Part shown: one piece after another, positions 1 through 7,361 of the stretch | Numbering within the stretch: the stretch's first letter is position 1 | Layout: every line of letters starts with the position of its first letter | NCBI GenBank assembly: GCA_002395155.1 | Contig: DGWD01000031.1 | Location: forward strand, 25,115-89,114 | From: Treponema sp. UBA4267 | GTDB taxonomy: Bacteria; Spirochaetota; Spirochaetia; Treponematales; Treponemataceae | Reading direction: 5' to 3' | DNA length: 64,000 nucleotides | Made by a program: the position numbers and the translations under genes | The notes under the pieces: generated by a model | What the model was told of the DNA's origin: nothing | What the model saw: the letters and a program-made list of their open reading frames with translations, nothing else | Databases searched by the model: none

Positions 1-401
1 GCAGTACCGGCAATGATTTTCTTTGCTGCTTCGATATCGTTTGCATTGATATCTGGCATCTTTGTTTTTGCAATTTCTTCCAAATCCTTTGCAGACAATT
101 TAGCAACTTTGTCGAGAAGAGGATTTCCTGCACCCTTTTCGATTTTACATGCTTTCTTAATAAGAACTGCTGCTGGAGGAGTTTTAAGAATGAATGTGTA
201 AGATTTATCCTGGTAAACTGTGATTACTACAGGAATTACAAGACCACGTTCCATTGACTTTGTTCTATCATTGAATTCCTGAACAAATTTTGGAGCTGAA
301 ACGCCGTGAGGTCCAAGTGCTGGTCCGATTGGAGGAGCTGGTGTTGCTGCTCCTGCTGGACACTGTAACTTAATAACGGCAGTAACTTTTTTTGTAGCCA
401 T
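1..401 (-). CDS. rplK: 50S ribosomal protein L11 (partial, C-terminus beyond window)
   Basis: The reverse strand from position 401 reads [20 protein letters not shown] and continues with the proline-rich [14 protein letters not shown] segment and the [10 protein letters not shown] segment typical of L11. L11 forms the GTPase-associated centre of the large ribosomal subunit with 23S rRNA. The gene runs off the left edge, so the last few residues are missing. A GGGAG ribosome-binding sequence lies just before the ATG. It is last in the local string secE-nusG-rplK, the order seen in most bacteria, where rplA (L1) normally follows. Confidence 0.97.
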   Translation of the reverse strand, partial: MATKKVTAVIKLQCPAGAATPAPPIGPALGPHGVSAPKFVQEFNDRTKSMERGLVIPVVITVYQDKSYTFILKTPPAAVLIKKACKIEKGAGNPLLDKVAKLSAKDLEEIAKTKMPDINANDIEAAKKIIAGT

Positions 402-544
402 TTTTTATCTCCCAATATTGGTGTGTAAGTATCATACAGATATCTTACTAACGAGATACCTTGGTCCAACGGACTTGTACCTCTCCCAAAAACAGGATTA
501 ATGGTTTATGTTTGGGACACAAACCCCTGAATTTGCAATAGAAC
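402..544 (-). promoter_or_regulatory. Structured leader between nusG and rplK
   Basis: This 143-base gap is unusually long for this gene string and holds two clear stem-loops on the coding (minus) strand. The hairpin at 448-425 has nine pairs with one bulged base. The hairpin at 481-455 has GUCC/GGAC around a GUU loop, extended by GGUAC/GUAUC. In many bacteria the L11-L1 leader is bound by excess L1 to repress translation. A similar autogenous role is inferred here from position only; the published L1 target motif was not matched base by base. Confidence 0.5.
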
Positions 545-1105
545 TTAGGCTTTTTCAGCCTGAAGGAAACTAACTTCCACAGGTGTTGGACGTCCAAAAA
601 TCTGAACTTCAACACTTAATTTTTCTCTTTCAAGATTAATTTCTTTAACCGTACCTGAGAATGAAGCAAAAGGGCCATCAGAGATTTTGACAATATCTCC
701 AATATTGAATGACTGACGTACATGAACCTGCTTATCACCCTTAATAAGACCTGACTTCTGAAGAAGATTCATAGCCTCATCTTTTGTGATTGGCATTGGA
801 CGATCTGTTCGATTAACATTTCCTACAAAGCCAGTTACACCCTGAATACGGTAAAGTTTAGCACAAGTATCTTTCCAACCAAATTCTGGAAGATCAAGTT
901 CCAACATAATATAACCTGGCAAGAATTTATTCATACGACTCTTTTTCTTACCATCTTTAATTTCTACAACTTCTTCCAATGGAACTTTTACGTCTAAAAT
1001 AACATTTGAATCAATGTCACCTTTTTCAAGTAAAGACTTAATTGTACGCTCTACCTTTCCTTCGTAACCAGTGTAAACATTAAGAATATACCAACTTCTA
1101 GACAT
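545..1105 (-). CDS. nusG: Transcription termination/antitermination protein NusG
   Basis: The 186-residue product begins MSRSWYILNVYTGYEGKVER, the standard NGN domain start, and ends with a KOW domain (about residues 131-165: NIGDIVKISDGPFASFSG). NusG binds RNA polymerase and couples it to Rho or to the ribosome. It follows secE by 10 bases and precedes rplK, the conserved order. Length is normal for the short NusG class, with a few extra residues between NGN and KOW (for example MPITKDEAMNLLQKSG). Confidence 0.97.
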   Translation of the reverse strand: MSRSWYILNVYTGYEGKVERTIKSLLEKGDIDSNVILDVKVPLEEVVEIKDGKKKSRMNKFLPGYIMLELDLPEFGWKDTCAKLYRIQGVTGFVGNVNRTDRPMPITKDEAMNLLQKSGLIKGDKQVHVRQSFNIGDIVKISDGPFASFSGTVKEINLEREKLSVEVQIFGRPTPVEVSFLQAEKA

Positions 1106-1115
1106 TTTTCCGTCC

Positions 1116-1298
1116 CTATTTCATTAACAAGCGGAATAACTGAGTAAATCCTAAATCAAACAAACCAAGGATTACAGCCACAACAACAGTAGAGATAATT
1201 ACTACCTTAATTGAAGATAAAACATCTTCCTTTGTAGGCCATACTACCTTTTTCAATTCTGCTTTTGATTCTTTAAAAAATTGAACTACTTTAGCCAT
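1116..1298 (-). CDS. secE: Preprotein translocase subunit SecE
   Basis: This 60-residue protein has the single-membrane-segment architecture of bacterial SecE. The amphipathic segment FKESKAELKKVVWPTKEDVL is followed by one transmembrane helix (about residues 31-50). The motif KKVVWPT is the SecE signature that contacts SecY. It lies between tRNA-Trp and nusG, as in most bacterial genomes. Confidence 0.96.
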   Translation of the reverse strand: MAKVVQFFKESKAELKKVVWPTKEDVLSSIKVVIISTVVVAVILGLFDLGFTQLFRLLMK

Positions 1299-1319
1299 AA
1301 TACCTTTTTCCTTAAAAAT

Positions 1320-1392
1320 CAGGGCAGGCAGGATTTGAACCCACGACAGGCGGTTTTGGAGACCGCTGCTCTACCAGCTGAACTACTGCCCT
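1320..1392 (-). tRNA. tRNA-Trp (anticodon CCA)
   Basis: The reverse strand folds as a 73-base tRNA: acceptor AGGGCAG/CTGCCCT, D-arm with AGCTGGTAGAGC, anticodon loop CTCCAAA with CCA at 1359-1357, and T-arm GGGTTCAAATCC. The CCA tail is not encoded. It lies between rpmG and secE, its usual site in bacteria, and is probably co-transcribed with them. Confidence 0.97.
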
Positions 1393-1460
1393 ATATATTT
1401 AAAACCACCTTAAAAAAAATCAAGATGGTCAAATATCAATTTAATTTTTTGCAAAATTAA

Positions 1461-1637
1461 TTATTTTGCTTTTGTTTCTTTATGCAAGATTGATTTCTTA
1501 CAGAATGGACAATACTTCATCTTTTCCAACTTACCTGTAATATTTTTACGATTCTTGTAAGTTGTGTAATTCTTTCTTTTACATTCTGTGCACTGCAAGG
1601 CAATAATTTCAACGGCGCCCTTCTTCTTGCTTCCCAT
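1461..1637 (-). CDS. rpmG: 50S ribosomal protein L33
   Basis: A 58-codon frame starts at 1637 with [20 protein letters not shown] and ends at the TAA at 1461. It has two CxxC pairs (CTEC and CPFC), so this is the zinc-ribbon form of L33. The motif [11 protein letters not shown] is diagnostic. An AGGAG ribosome-binding sequence precedes the ATG. The gene sits between tRNA-Thr and tRNA-Trp in the conserved secE-nusG neighbourhood. Confidence 0.95.
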   Translation of the reverse strand: MGSKKKGAVEIIALQCTECKRKNYTTYKNRKNITGKLEKMKYCPFCKKSILHKETKAK

Positions 1638-1674
1638 ATTTAACTCCTAAAATATCTCTTCAAAAGTTTTCAAA

Positions 1675-1747
1675 AGCCCATGTGCAGAATCGAACCGCAG
1701 ACCTCCACATTACCGATGTGGTGCTCTACCAACTGAGCTACAGGGGC
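1675..1747 (-). tRNA. tRNA-Thr (anticodon GGT)
   Basis: The reverse strand gives a complete cloverleaf with D-arm GCTCAGTTGGTAGAGC, anticodon stem CCACA/TGTGG around TCGGTAA (anticodon GGT) and T-arm GGTTCGATTC. The acceptor stem GCCCCTG/CATGGGC has a C-U mismatch at the fifth pair (1743 against 1680); the other six pairs are canonical. It is the first gene of the string running to rplK. The CCA end is not encoded. Confidence 0.95.
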
Positions 1748-1793
1748 ATATGCAGTTTTTACTTCACTTAGTTATGAAAACGTGCGTTTTAGA

Positions 1794-1822
1794 ACTTTAA
1801 TTCAAATCAGAAGTTTAGTCAA
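1794..1822 (-). promoter_or_regulatory. Candidate promoter of tRNA-Thr/rpmG/secE/nusG string
   Basis: On the minus strand TTGACT (1822-1817) is followed after 17 bases by TAAAGT (1799-1794), about 45 bases ahead of tRNA-Thr. The -35 box is good and the -10 box is weak. Confidence 0.35.
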
Positions 1823-1891
1823 TAAATTCACTTAAGAATTTAAGATTTTTTCTGTTGAATTTTTCATTTAATGGATATTATTTTTTATCTA

Positions 1892-1900
1892 TGTTACTAT
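1892..1900 (+). promoter_or_regulatory. Extended -10 promoter of cysE
   Basis: TGTTACTAT matches an extended -10 element (TGn followed by a TATAAT-like hexamer) 19 bases before the cysE start. No convincing -35 box lies upstream. A start point near 1907 would give a leader of about 13 bases that includes the GAGG ribosome-binding site. Confidence 0.45.
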
Positions 1901-1919
1901 ATCAAAAACCGAGGTAATA

Positions 1920-2783
1920 ATGAATATAGACATGCTTATAGATGGTATTCTGGACTCTTATGACAGATACGGATTAATCAACAGATCAACTGCAGAAAAT
2001 TTTCCAAACAGACAGAATGTTGTACTTGTTCTGCAGGATTTACAATCCTTAGTTTTTCCTGGATTTAGAGTTGCAGAAGATTTAGATTCTACAAACATTC
2101 GTTATGCAACTGGTCAGCGTGTAAACAATATAATTGCAAAACTCACTAGAGAAATTGAAAAGGCTTTGATTTATACAAATTCACAATCAGAAAAGCCAAG
2201 AGAAAATTTACAAAAATCAAATTGCTTCAAACTTGCTGAAAAAGTATCTGTTTCTTTAATAGAAGAAATTCCAGAAATTCGTAGAAAAATTCTATTAGAT
2301 ACACAAGCACTCTGCAAAGGTGACCCAGCCGCAAAAAGTAATGAAGAAGTAATTCTTTCTTACCCAGGACTCGAAGCAATTCTTGTTTACAGAATTGCAA
2401 ACTTCCTTTTCAAAAATGGAGTACCTATCATCCCAAGAATTATGACAGAACATGTTCATGGAAAAACAGGTATTGATATTCATCCAGGAGCAACCATTGG
2501 TGAATCATTTTTTATTGATCATGGAACCGGTATTGTTATTGGAGAAACATGTATCATTGGAAATAATGTAAAAATTTACCAGGGTGTTACACTTGGTGCC
2601 TTAAGCGTAAAGAAAACATTACAAAATAAAAAACGCCATCCTACAATTGAAGATGACGTAACAATCTATGCCAATGCAACTATTCTTGGTGGTGAAACCG
2701 TAATTGGAAGAGGTTCTGTAATTGGTGGTAACACTTGGATAACAGAATCCGTTCCAGAAAACTCAATCGTAACCCAGCGCTAA
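1920..2783 (+). CDS. cysE: Serine O-acetyltransferase
   Basis: CysE transfers acetyl from acetyl-CoA to L-serine, the first step of cysteine synthesis. The C-terminal part (about residues 180-285) is a left-handed hexapeptide-repeat helix: HGKTGIDIHPGATIGESFFI, then HGTGIVIGET, IIGNNVKIYQGVTLGALS and GGNTWI. The catalytic-type His and Asp are in the IDHGTG segment. The N-terminal 130 residues form a long helical domain, so at 287 residues it resembles the longer serine acetyltransferases. A GAGG site seven bases upstream fixes the start. No cysK lies next to it; the gene stands alone between the tRNA-Thr string and radA. Confidence 0.93.
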   Translation: MNIDMLIDGILDSYDRYGLINRSTAENFPNRQNVVLVLQDLQSLVFPGFRVAEDLDSTNIRYATGQRVNNIIAKLTREIEKALIYTNSQSEKPRENLQKSNCFKLAEKVSVSLIEEIPEIRRKILLDTQALCKGDPAAKSNEEVILSYPGLEAILVYRIANFLFKNGVPIIPRIMTEHVHGKTGIDIHPGATIGESFFIDHGTGIVIGETCIIGNNVKIYQGVTLGALSVKKTLQNKKRHPTIEDDVTIYANATILGGETVIGRGSVIGGNTWITESVPENSIVTQR

Positions 2784-2786
2784 TAA

Positions 2787-2863
2787 AATACGTCGAGTCA
2801 AGGCACGCTCACGCTTAAAGCCTTGACTTCGCCGTTTTGAGGGTTTTGTAATAAACCCTCAAT
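2787..2863 (+). repeat. Twin-hairpin dispersed repeat, copy 1 of 3
   Basis: This 77-bp unit is identical to the one at 11321-11397 and close to 33780-33855. It has two adjacent stem-loops. The first pairs AGTCAAGGC with GCCTTGACT around a loop rich in CTCACGC. The second is a perfect 8-bp stem GAGGGTTT/AAACCCTC. It begins 3 bp after the cysE stop, so it may act as terminator or RNA stabiliser for cysE, but its orientation relative to genes varies between copies. Confidence 0.9.
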
Positions 2864-2867
2864 CCAC

Positions 2868-3008
2868 AAAAATAACCAAGGTTATTTTTTAATTCAAACT
2901 TTGGAATGAAAGAACTTTGGTGAAAAGAAAAATAACTAGGGTTAAAAAAAAACAAGGTTCCCAATTAGTAACACTAGCAGGGAACCTTGTCGTCCAGCGT
3001 TGCTGGAC
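2868..3008. repeat. Cluster of stem-loops upstream of radA
   Basis: Between the repeat and radA there is no gene, but several palindromes. An AT-rich palindrome AAAAATAACC/GGTTATTTTT sits at 2868-2889. A ten-pair stem CAAGGTTCCC/GGGAACCTTG spans 2953-2989. A seven-pair stem GTCCAGC/GCTGGAC with a GTT loop spans 2992-3008. The first could end cysE transcription. The last two form another tight pair of hairpins, recalling the other twin-hairpin elements in this window, but no second copy is visible here. Confidence 0.6.
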
Positions 3009-3103
3009 ATCGGAGAGAGTTTATCAGCTTATTTACAAGCTATAATGAATATACTACCGGTGAATTAAGTTGTCAATATTTTTTTCAAAAAAAAGGAGAA
3101 TTT

Positions 3104-4459
3104 ATGGCAAAAAAAAGTGGTTCTATCATGTTTAAGTGCTCTAACTGCGGTTATACACAGCCAAGATGGCTTGGAAGGTGTCCTGATTGTGGAGAATGGA
3201 ACTCTCTTGAAGAAATTATCATAGATAAAAATGCAGTAAGCCCAGCTGGGAAAGGAAGCGAACAAGCTATAAAGCAAAAACCTGTAAACTTAAACACAAT
3301 AAAGGCACAAGGTAATTCTAGAATTTCAACAGGTATAGAAGAGTTTGATAGAGTTTTAGGAGGAGGTGCAACAAAGTGTTCCGCAGTTCTTTTAGGTGGT
3401 GATCCAGGAATTGGAAAATCAACTCTTTTACTACAAACACTTTCAAGCATTTCAAATCAAACTCCATCAACACTTTTATACATAAGTGGGGAAGAATCTG
3501 CTGCTCAAATTAAAGAAAGAGCGGATAGACTCGGCCTTAAAACTGACGGAATTCAAATTTTATGTACAAATCGTTTGGAAGATTCTTTAGATGCTATGGA
3601 CGCCTTAAAACCATCCTTTATCATCATAGATTCTATACAAACAATTTATTCGGCCGAAGCAGGAATTATTCCAGGAACCGTTAATCAACTAAAATATTGT
3701 GCAAATGAATTTATTTCTTGGGTAAAGGAAAGGGATTCTGTTTTAATTATGACAGCTCATGTAACAAAAGAAGGTTCTATTGCAGGCCCAAAATCTCTTG
3801 AACACATGGTAGATACTGTTATTTCTTTTGAACGCAATGCAGATGATATTAGATTTTTACATGCACAAAAAAATCGTTTTGGTTCAGTTGATGAAATTGG
3901 AATTTTTTCTATGACTGAAAAAGGTTTAATTCCGGTTCAGGATCCTTCATCACTCTTTCTTACAAAAAGAAATGCCCTGCAACCTGCCGGAGTAGTATGC
4001 ACTCCTGTTTTTGAGGGAAGCAGGGTTTTTCTAGTTGAAATACAAGCCCTCACAGTACCAGCAAAGGCCTCTATTTCTAGAATTTACAGTGAAAAAATTG
4101 ATTCAGGAAGAGTTGCAAGAATTTCTGCAGTAATTGAAAAACGATGCGGACTTGTTTTTTCTGATCAAGACCTGTATGTAAACGTAGCAGGAGGAATTAA
4201 ACTTTCAGAAAGTTCCATTGATGCAGCAATCGCTGCCGCCCTATATTCTGCACGAACAGACTTGCCTATAAACTCAAAAATGTGTGTATTTGGAGAATTA
4301 AGTTTAGCAGGAGAAATTCGTCCAGTAACAAAAGCAAAACAAAGAATAAAAGCAGCTGAAACATTAGGCTTTACAAATTCTATTTGTCCAGAAAAAGATA
4401 CTTCATCAATTCAAGTATTGGACATAAAAAGCCTTATAAAATCGGTTTTTAATAAATAA
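3104..4459 (+). CDS. radA: DNA repair protein RadA
   Basis: RadA is a RecA-like ATPase that promotes branch migration and processing of recombination intermediates. Visible features in order: a four-cysteine zinc ribbon near residues 10-30 (CSNCGYTQ..RCPDCGEW), Walker A GGDPGIGKSTLL near residue 100, Walker B FIIIDSIQT, the RadA-specific KNRFG motif, and a C-terminal Lon-protease-like domain with GGIKLSESSID. The start at 3104 is chosen because AAAAGGAG lies just upstream; an in-frame extension back to 2987 would run through hairpins and has no ribosome-binding site. Product length is 451 residues, normal for RadA. Confidence 0.96.
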   Translation: MAKKSGSIMFKCSNCGYTQPRWLGRCPDCGEWNSLEEIIIDKNAVSPAGKGSEQAIKQKPVNLNTIKAQGNSRISTGIEEFDRVLGGGATKCSAVLLGGDPGIGKSTLLLQTLSSISNQTPSTLLYISGEESAAQIKERADRLGLKTDGIQILCTNRLEDSLDAMDALKPSFIIIDSIQTIYSAEAGIIPGTVNQLKYCANEFISWVKERDSVLIMTAHVTKEGSIAGPKSLEHMVDTVISFERNADDIRFLHAQKNRFGSVDEIGIFSMTEKGLIPVQDPSSLFLTKRNALQPAGVVCTPVFEGSRVFLVEIQALTVPAKASISRIYSEKIDSGRVARISAVIEKRCGLVFSDQDLYVNVAGGIKLSESSIDAAIAAALYSARTDLPINSKMCVFGELSLAGEIRPVTKAKQRIKAAETLGFTNSICPEKDTSSIQVLDIKSLIKSVFNK

Positions 4460-4468
4460 ATGGCTCAA

Positions 4469-4532
4469 AATGATTAAGTATGCGTCATTTTATCATATTA
4501 TAATGTATCATTTTGACACAATCTTAATCATT
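4469..4532. repeat. Inverted repeat in the radA-hsp20 gap
   Basis: AATGATTAAG at 4469-4478 is repeated exactly in inverted form, CTTAATCATT, at 4523-4532, with a TCATTTT direct repeat between them. A TTGACA hexamer (4513-4518) lies inside. It could be a regulator site, a weak terminator for radA or chance in AT-rich DNA. Confidence 0.45.
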
Positions 4533-4624
4533 TAACCATAGTCTTTTGATGTTTGTTTTATCCTCTAACCAACAAAATACTTAAAAAAATTAAATTTTTA
4601 ATAAAAAAAACAATTTACAAAATC

Positions 4625-4640
4625 TTGGCACGAATATTGT
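4625..4640 (+). promoter_or_regulatory. Sigma-54-type -24/-12 promoter of hsp20
   Basis: TTGGCACG, four bases, then TTGT matches the RpoN consensus TTGGCACR-N4-TTGCW at every scored base except C to T in the -12 dinucleotide. GG at 4627-4628 and GT at 4639-4640 have the required 12-base offset. The predicted start near 4652 leaves a leader of about 45 bases with an AGAGG ribosome-binding site. RpoN itself is encoded at 12847-14268. No bacterial enhancer-binding protein is visible in the window. Confidence 0.6.
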
Positions 4641-4696
4641 TATATACATTATGTAAGTTATTTTTAATAACAATTAAAAGAAAAGAGGTATTAACT

Positions 4697-5113
4697 ATGA
4701 ACGAACTTTCAATTTTAGACAGACTTTTAAATGAAGCTTTAGGTAACAACTCATGTAATATGTACACAAATGGCTACACACCTCGCGTAGATATAAAAGA
4801 GGAAAAAGAAGCATATACACTCGAAATGGAACTTCCAGGTCGTTCTGCAGATGATGTTAATATTGAGCTTAACCATGATAACTTGACAATCTCTTCTAAA
4901 ACAGAAGACAAAAAGGAAGAAAAATCGGAAAAGAAAAACAATAAGTATATTCTTCGTGAAAGAAATTACGCAAGTTTTGAAAGAAGTTTTAGACTTCCTG
5001 ATGATGTTAATACAGAAGACATTAATGCAAAGTTTACAAATGGAATACTTACAATTAATTTAGGAAAAAAGGAAATTATGCTTCCTAAAAAAATTGAAGT
5101 AAAAGCTTGTTAA
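4697..5113 (+). CDS. Small heat-shock protein (Hsp20/alpha-crystallin)
   Basis: Hsp20 proteins are ATP-independent holdases that bind unfolding proteins in the cytoplasm. The 138-residue product has an alpha-crystallin domain (about residues 30-128) with PRVDIKEEKEAYTLEMELPG, RSFRLPDDVNTEDINAKF and the family GILTI motif. A C-terminal IEV segment may serve as the IxI/V anchor. The start at 4697 follows AAAAGAGG. The gene is monocistronic: a sigma-54-like promoter lies upstream and a strong terminator downstream. No HrcA-type CIRCE repeat is seen upstream. Confidence 0.92.
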   Translation: MNELSILDRLLNEALGNNSCNMYTNGYTPRVDIKEEKEAYTLEMELPGRSADDVNIELNHDNLTISSKTEDKKEEKSEKKNNKYILRERNYASFERSFRLPDDVNTEDINAKFTNGILTINLGKKEIMLPKKIEVKAC

Positions 5114-5117
5114 GTAC

Positions 5118-5157
5118 AAAAAAAAGGGACTTGAAAGATTTTCAAGTCCCTTTTTTT
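5118..5157. terminator. Bidirectional terminator hsp20/pgsA
   Basis: An 11-pair perfect stem GGGACTTGAAA/TTTCAAGTCCC (5126-5150) with a GAT loop is flanked by A- and T-tracts, so it can end transcription of hsp20 (plus) and pgsA (minus). Confidence 0.92.
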
Positions 5158-5175
5158 GTAACAATTTTTATAAAA

Positions 5176-5772
5176 TTAAGCCTTTTTTAAGACTGCTCCA
5201 AAATGAACTAAATAATCTATAAATGATGCATAACTACAAATTACACAAATAATGAACATTACTAAAGCTGCAATTCTAAGAGCACCGAAGCATTCAGGAA
5301 CCTGATCAATTCTAACAAGCAATTCAAGGAATAGTGCATAGAATTCTGTAACAATGTACATAACAGTTTTAAATTTTCCACCCTTTCTTGCCGCAATTGC
5401 AGTACCCTGCTTTGCAGCTACCATTCTTAAGAAGTTCTGTCCAAATTCTCTAAGCATAATCAAAAGAAACAAAAAAGATGGGATATAAGAGATACCTGCT
5501 TTATACGACTGCATCAAACAAACAAAAGATGTAAGATGAAGTATAACATCTGCAAATGGATCAAAAAGTTTTCCAAAATCACTTACAACATTATGTTTTC
5601 TAGCATAATGACCATCAAGATAATCTGTAAATTCTGCAAAAACTAATAAAGGCAAAGCTATAATTAATGATATAAAAGCGAATTTTCCTGTCCAAATTGG
5701 AATGTTATACAATAAAAACAGTATTGGTGCAAAAATAATGCGTGTAAAAGTAAACTTATTTGATAGATTCAT
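5176..5772 (-). CDS. pgsA: CDP-alcohol phosphatidyltransferase (PgsA-like)
   Basis: This membrane enzyme transfers a phosphatidyl group from CDP-diacylglycerol to an alcohol, most likely glycerol-3-phosphate for phosphatidylglycerol synthesis. The full family motif DG-x2-AR-x8-G-x3-D-x3-D is present: D53, G54, A57, R58, G67, D71, D75. About five transmembrane helices follow, and the 198-residue length is typical of PgsA. The exact alcohol cannot be read from sequence. It converges on hsp20 across a shared terminator. Confidence 0.85.
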   Translation of the reverse strand: MNLSNKFTFTRIIFAPILFLLYNIPIWTGKFAFISLIIALPLLVFAEFTDYLDGHYARKHNVVSDFGKLFDPFADVILHLTSFVCLMQSYKAGISYIPSFLFLLIMLREFGQNFLRMVAAKQGTAIAARKGGKFKTVMYIVTEFYALFLELLVRIDQVPECFGALRIAALVMFIICVICSYASFIDYLVHFGAVLKKA

Positions 5773-5817
5773 ATGTAAAGTATCCCTAATCTAGAAACAA
5801 AAGTCAAGTTTATGAAA

Positions 5818-6639
5818 CTATTGGAAAGTTTTAAAATCATGAACAATACTAACGGCAGATTTTGCTTCATATTCAGGCATTTCTTTACGAATTACCTGGA
5901 GAGCCTGTTCAACAATCGCAGGAGAATCTGAAACACCATGTAAAAGAACTGTATTTCCATCAATTGAAACATGCATAAAATCAATATTCAAGTGATATTC
6001 AAAATACAATTTATTTACAACTTCCTGTCCTTTTAAGAGATCTACAATAGTTTTCTGTCCAGCAACTTCCTTTTCTTCTGTAACAATTGTCTTTACCAGA
6101 TTTGCAATAATTTTGGCAGTATCCTCAATTGAAACATAACCGGTATTAAAAATTGCATGATATAAAGAAAAATCATTTACATCTATATTATAAAAACTTG
6201 AACTAAAACCAGCTCGGTTAGAATCACTTTCCTGAATACGCTGTAAAGCTTTCTTTTCATCCCATGAAAACTCTTCGCACAAACGTTTTACTCTGGTTGC
6301 TTCATCAGCAATTAATCTAATTGAAACATTATTTTGAACATTCTGCAGAAGGGCAAAAGCTCCTCGACCAATTATTATTACATTTTGCTTTTTTGCAGCT
6401 TCAAGAATTGCATACTGAGTATAATTTAAGTATTCATCACGGTCTTTTGTTAAAGATGCAAAAAAGCCAGGCTTTCTTTCATCATACTTAGGCATTTTTG
6501 ACTCAGGGAATCCTAATTCTACTATTCTCTGTTCAATCTCCTTTCTTGTAATAAACTTATAACCAAGAATCTTTGCCAACTCTGTAGCAACTTCATCACC
6601 ATGAGCTGCGACCTGTCTTGAAATTGAAATAATAGCCAT
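5818..6639 (-). CDS. Cytidylate-kinase-like protein
   Basis: The N-terminus MAIISISRQVAAHGDEVATE resembles the P-loop region of the cytidylate kinase-like family, although the loop is unusual (SRQVAAHGDEV rather than GxxGxGKS). IIIGRGAFALL and RIQESDSNRAGFSSSFYNI match the family NMP-binding and lid regions. The last 55 residues (HVSIDGNTVLLHGVSDSPAI) look like a small BON-type or similar alpha-beta domain. The start at 6639 follows GCGAGG; an upstream start at 6654 would place that site inside the gene. Substrate is unknown; true CMP kinase activity is uncertain. Confidence 0.7.
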   Translation of the reverse strand: MAIISISRQVAAHGDEVATELAKILGYKFITRKEIEQRIVELGFPESKMPKYDERKPGFFASLTKDRDEYLNYTQYAILEAAKKQNVIIIGRGAFALLQNVQNNVSIRLIADEATRVKRLCEEFSWDEKKALQRIQESDSNRAGFSSSFYNIDVNDFSLYHAIFNTGYVSIEDTAKIIANLVKTIVTEEKEVAGQKTIVDLLKGQEVVNKLYFEYHLNIDFMHVSIDGNTVLLHGVSDSPAIVEQALQVIRKEMPEYEAKSAVSIVHDFKTFQ

Positions 6640-6719
6640 AAAAATACCTCGCACAAAATTGATTTATCATACATAATAATAAAACCAGTTATTAAATCTG
6701 TCAAAAGTTAGGTATTATT

Positions 6720-7289
6720 ATGAAAAATTATTTTTCTAAAGATGATGAAAAATTAAAATGGAAAACAGGAGAATCTAAATCTCTCTTAAAAACTGTTGTA
6801 TTCGAAGTTACATCAAGACACAACACTTCTTCTACTGGTGTAGAAGGCGACTATATAATAACAAAGGCTCCTGATTGGGTTATTGTAGTTGCAGAACTAA
6901 ATAATAATTTTCTAATGGTAAAACAGTGGAGACACGGAGAACAAGCTCTGAGCGTTGAATTCCCAGGCGGAGTTATTGATGATGGAGAAGATCCCGAAAC
7001 AGCCGCTCGTCGTGAACTGCAGGAAGAAACTGGCTACAAAGCTGGAAAAATGATTAAATTAGGAAGTGTAAACCCAAATCCTGCACTTTTTTGCAATCAC
7101 GTTCATGTTTACTTAGCCCAGGAACTTAAATCAACTGGAAAACAGGATCTAGATGATGATGAATTTATAAACTGCATGGAACTTTCTATGGATGAAGTTT
7201 TACAAGGAATGGGAACTAAACAATTTCCACATGCCTTAATGAGCACCGCCCTTTGTTTTTATTTAAGATATAAACAATTTGGTTGTTAA
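6720..7289 (+). CDS. Nudix hydrolase (ADP-ribose pyrophosphatase-like)
   Basis: A complete Nudix box spans about residues 83-106 (GGVIDDGEDPETAARRELQE followed by ETGY), holding the metal-binding REXXEE core. The downstream VNPNPALFCNHVHVYLA segment is common in ADP-ribose pyrophosphatase-like members. Such enzymes cleave nucleoside diphosphates linked to another moiety and clear toxic or signalling metabolites. Length of 189 residues is normal. It is divergent from the kinase-like gene at 6639 with an 80-bp gap and ends at a strong terminator. Confidence 0.85.
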   Translation: MKNYFSKDDEKLKWKTGESKSLLKTVVFEVTSRHNTSSTGVEGDYIITKAPDWVIVVAELNNNFLMVKQWRHGEQALSVEFPGGVIDDGEDPETAARRELQEETGYKAGKMIKLGSVNPNPALFCNHVHVYLAQELKSTGKQDLDDDEFINCMELSMDEVLQGMGTKQFPHALMSTALCFYLRYKQFGC

Positions 7290-7290
7290 A

Positions 7291-7338
7291 CAAAAAAGCG
7301 AGTTTGAAAATGCCATGCATTTCAAACTCGCTTTTTTT
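7291..7338. terminator. Bidirectional terminator Nudix/LysM
   Basis: A perfect 12-pair stem GCGAGTTTGAAA/TTTCAAACTCGC (7298-7331) is flanked by A6 and T7 runs and serves the convergent genes on both sides. Confidence 0.93.
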
Positions 7339-7361
7339 ATTTCGACCTAGAAAACTATTTC

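Noticed and set aside
2987..3103. Upstream extension of radA
   Set aside because: The frame is open but runs through hairpins; AAAAGGAG just before 3104 and the standard zinc-ribbon start fit the shorter protein.
4460..4696. CIRCE element (HrcA site) before hsp20
   Set aside because: No TTAGCACTC-N9-GAGTGCTAA repeat is present; a different inverted repeat and a -24/-12 site are seen instead.
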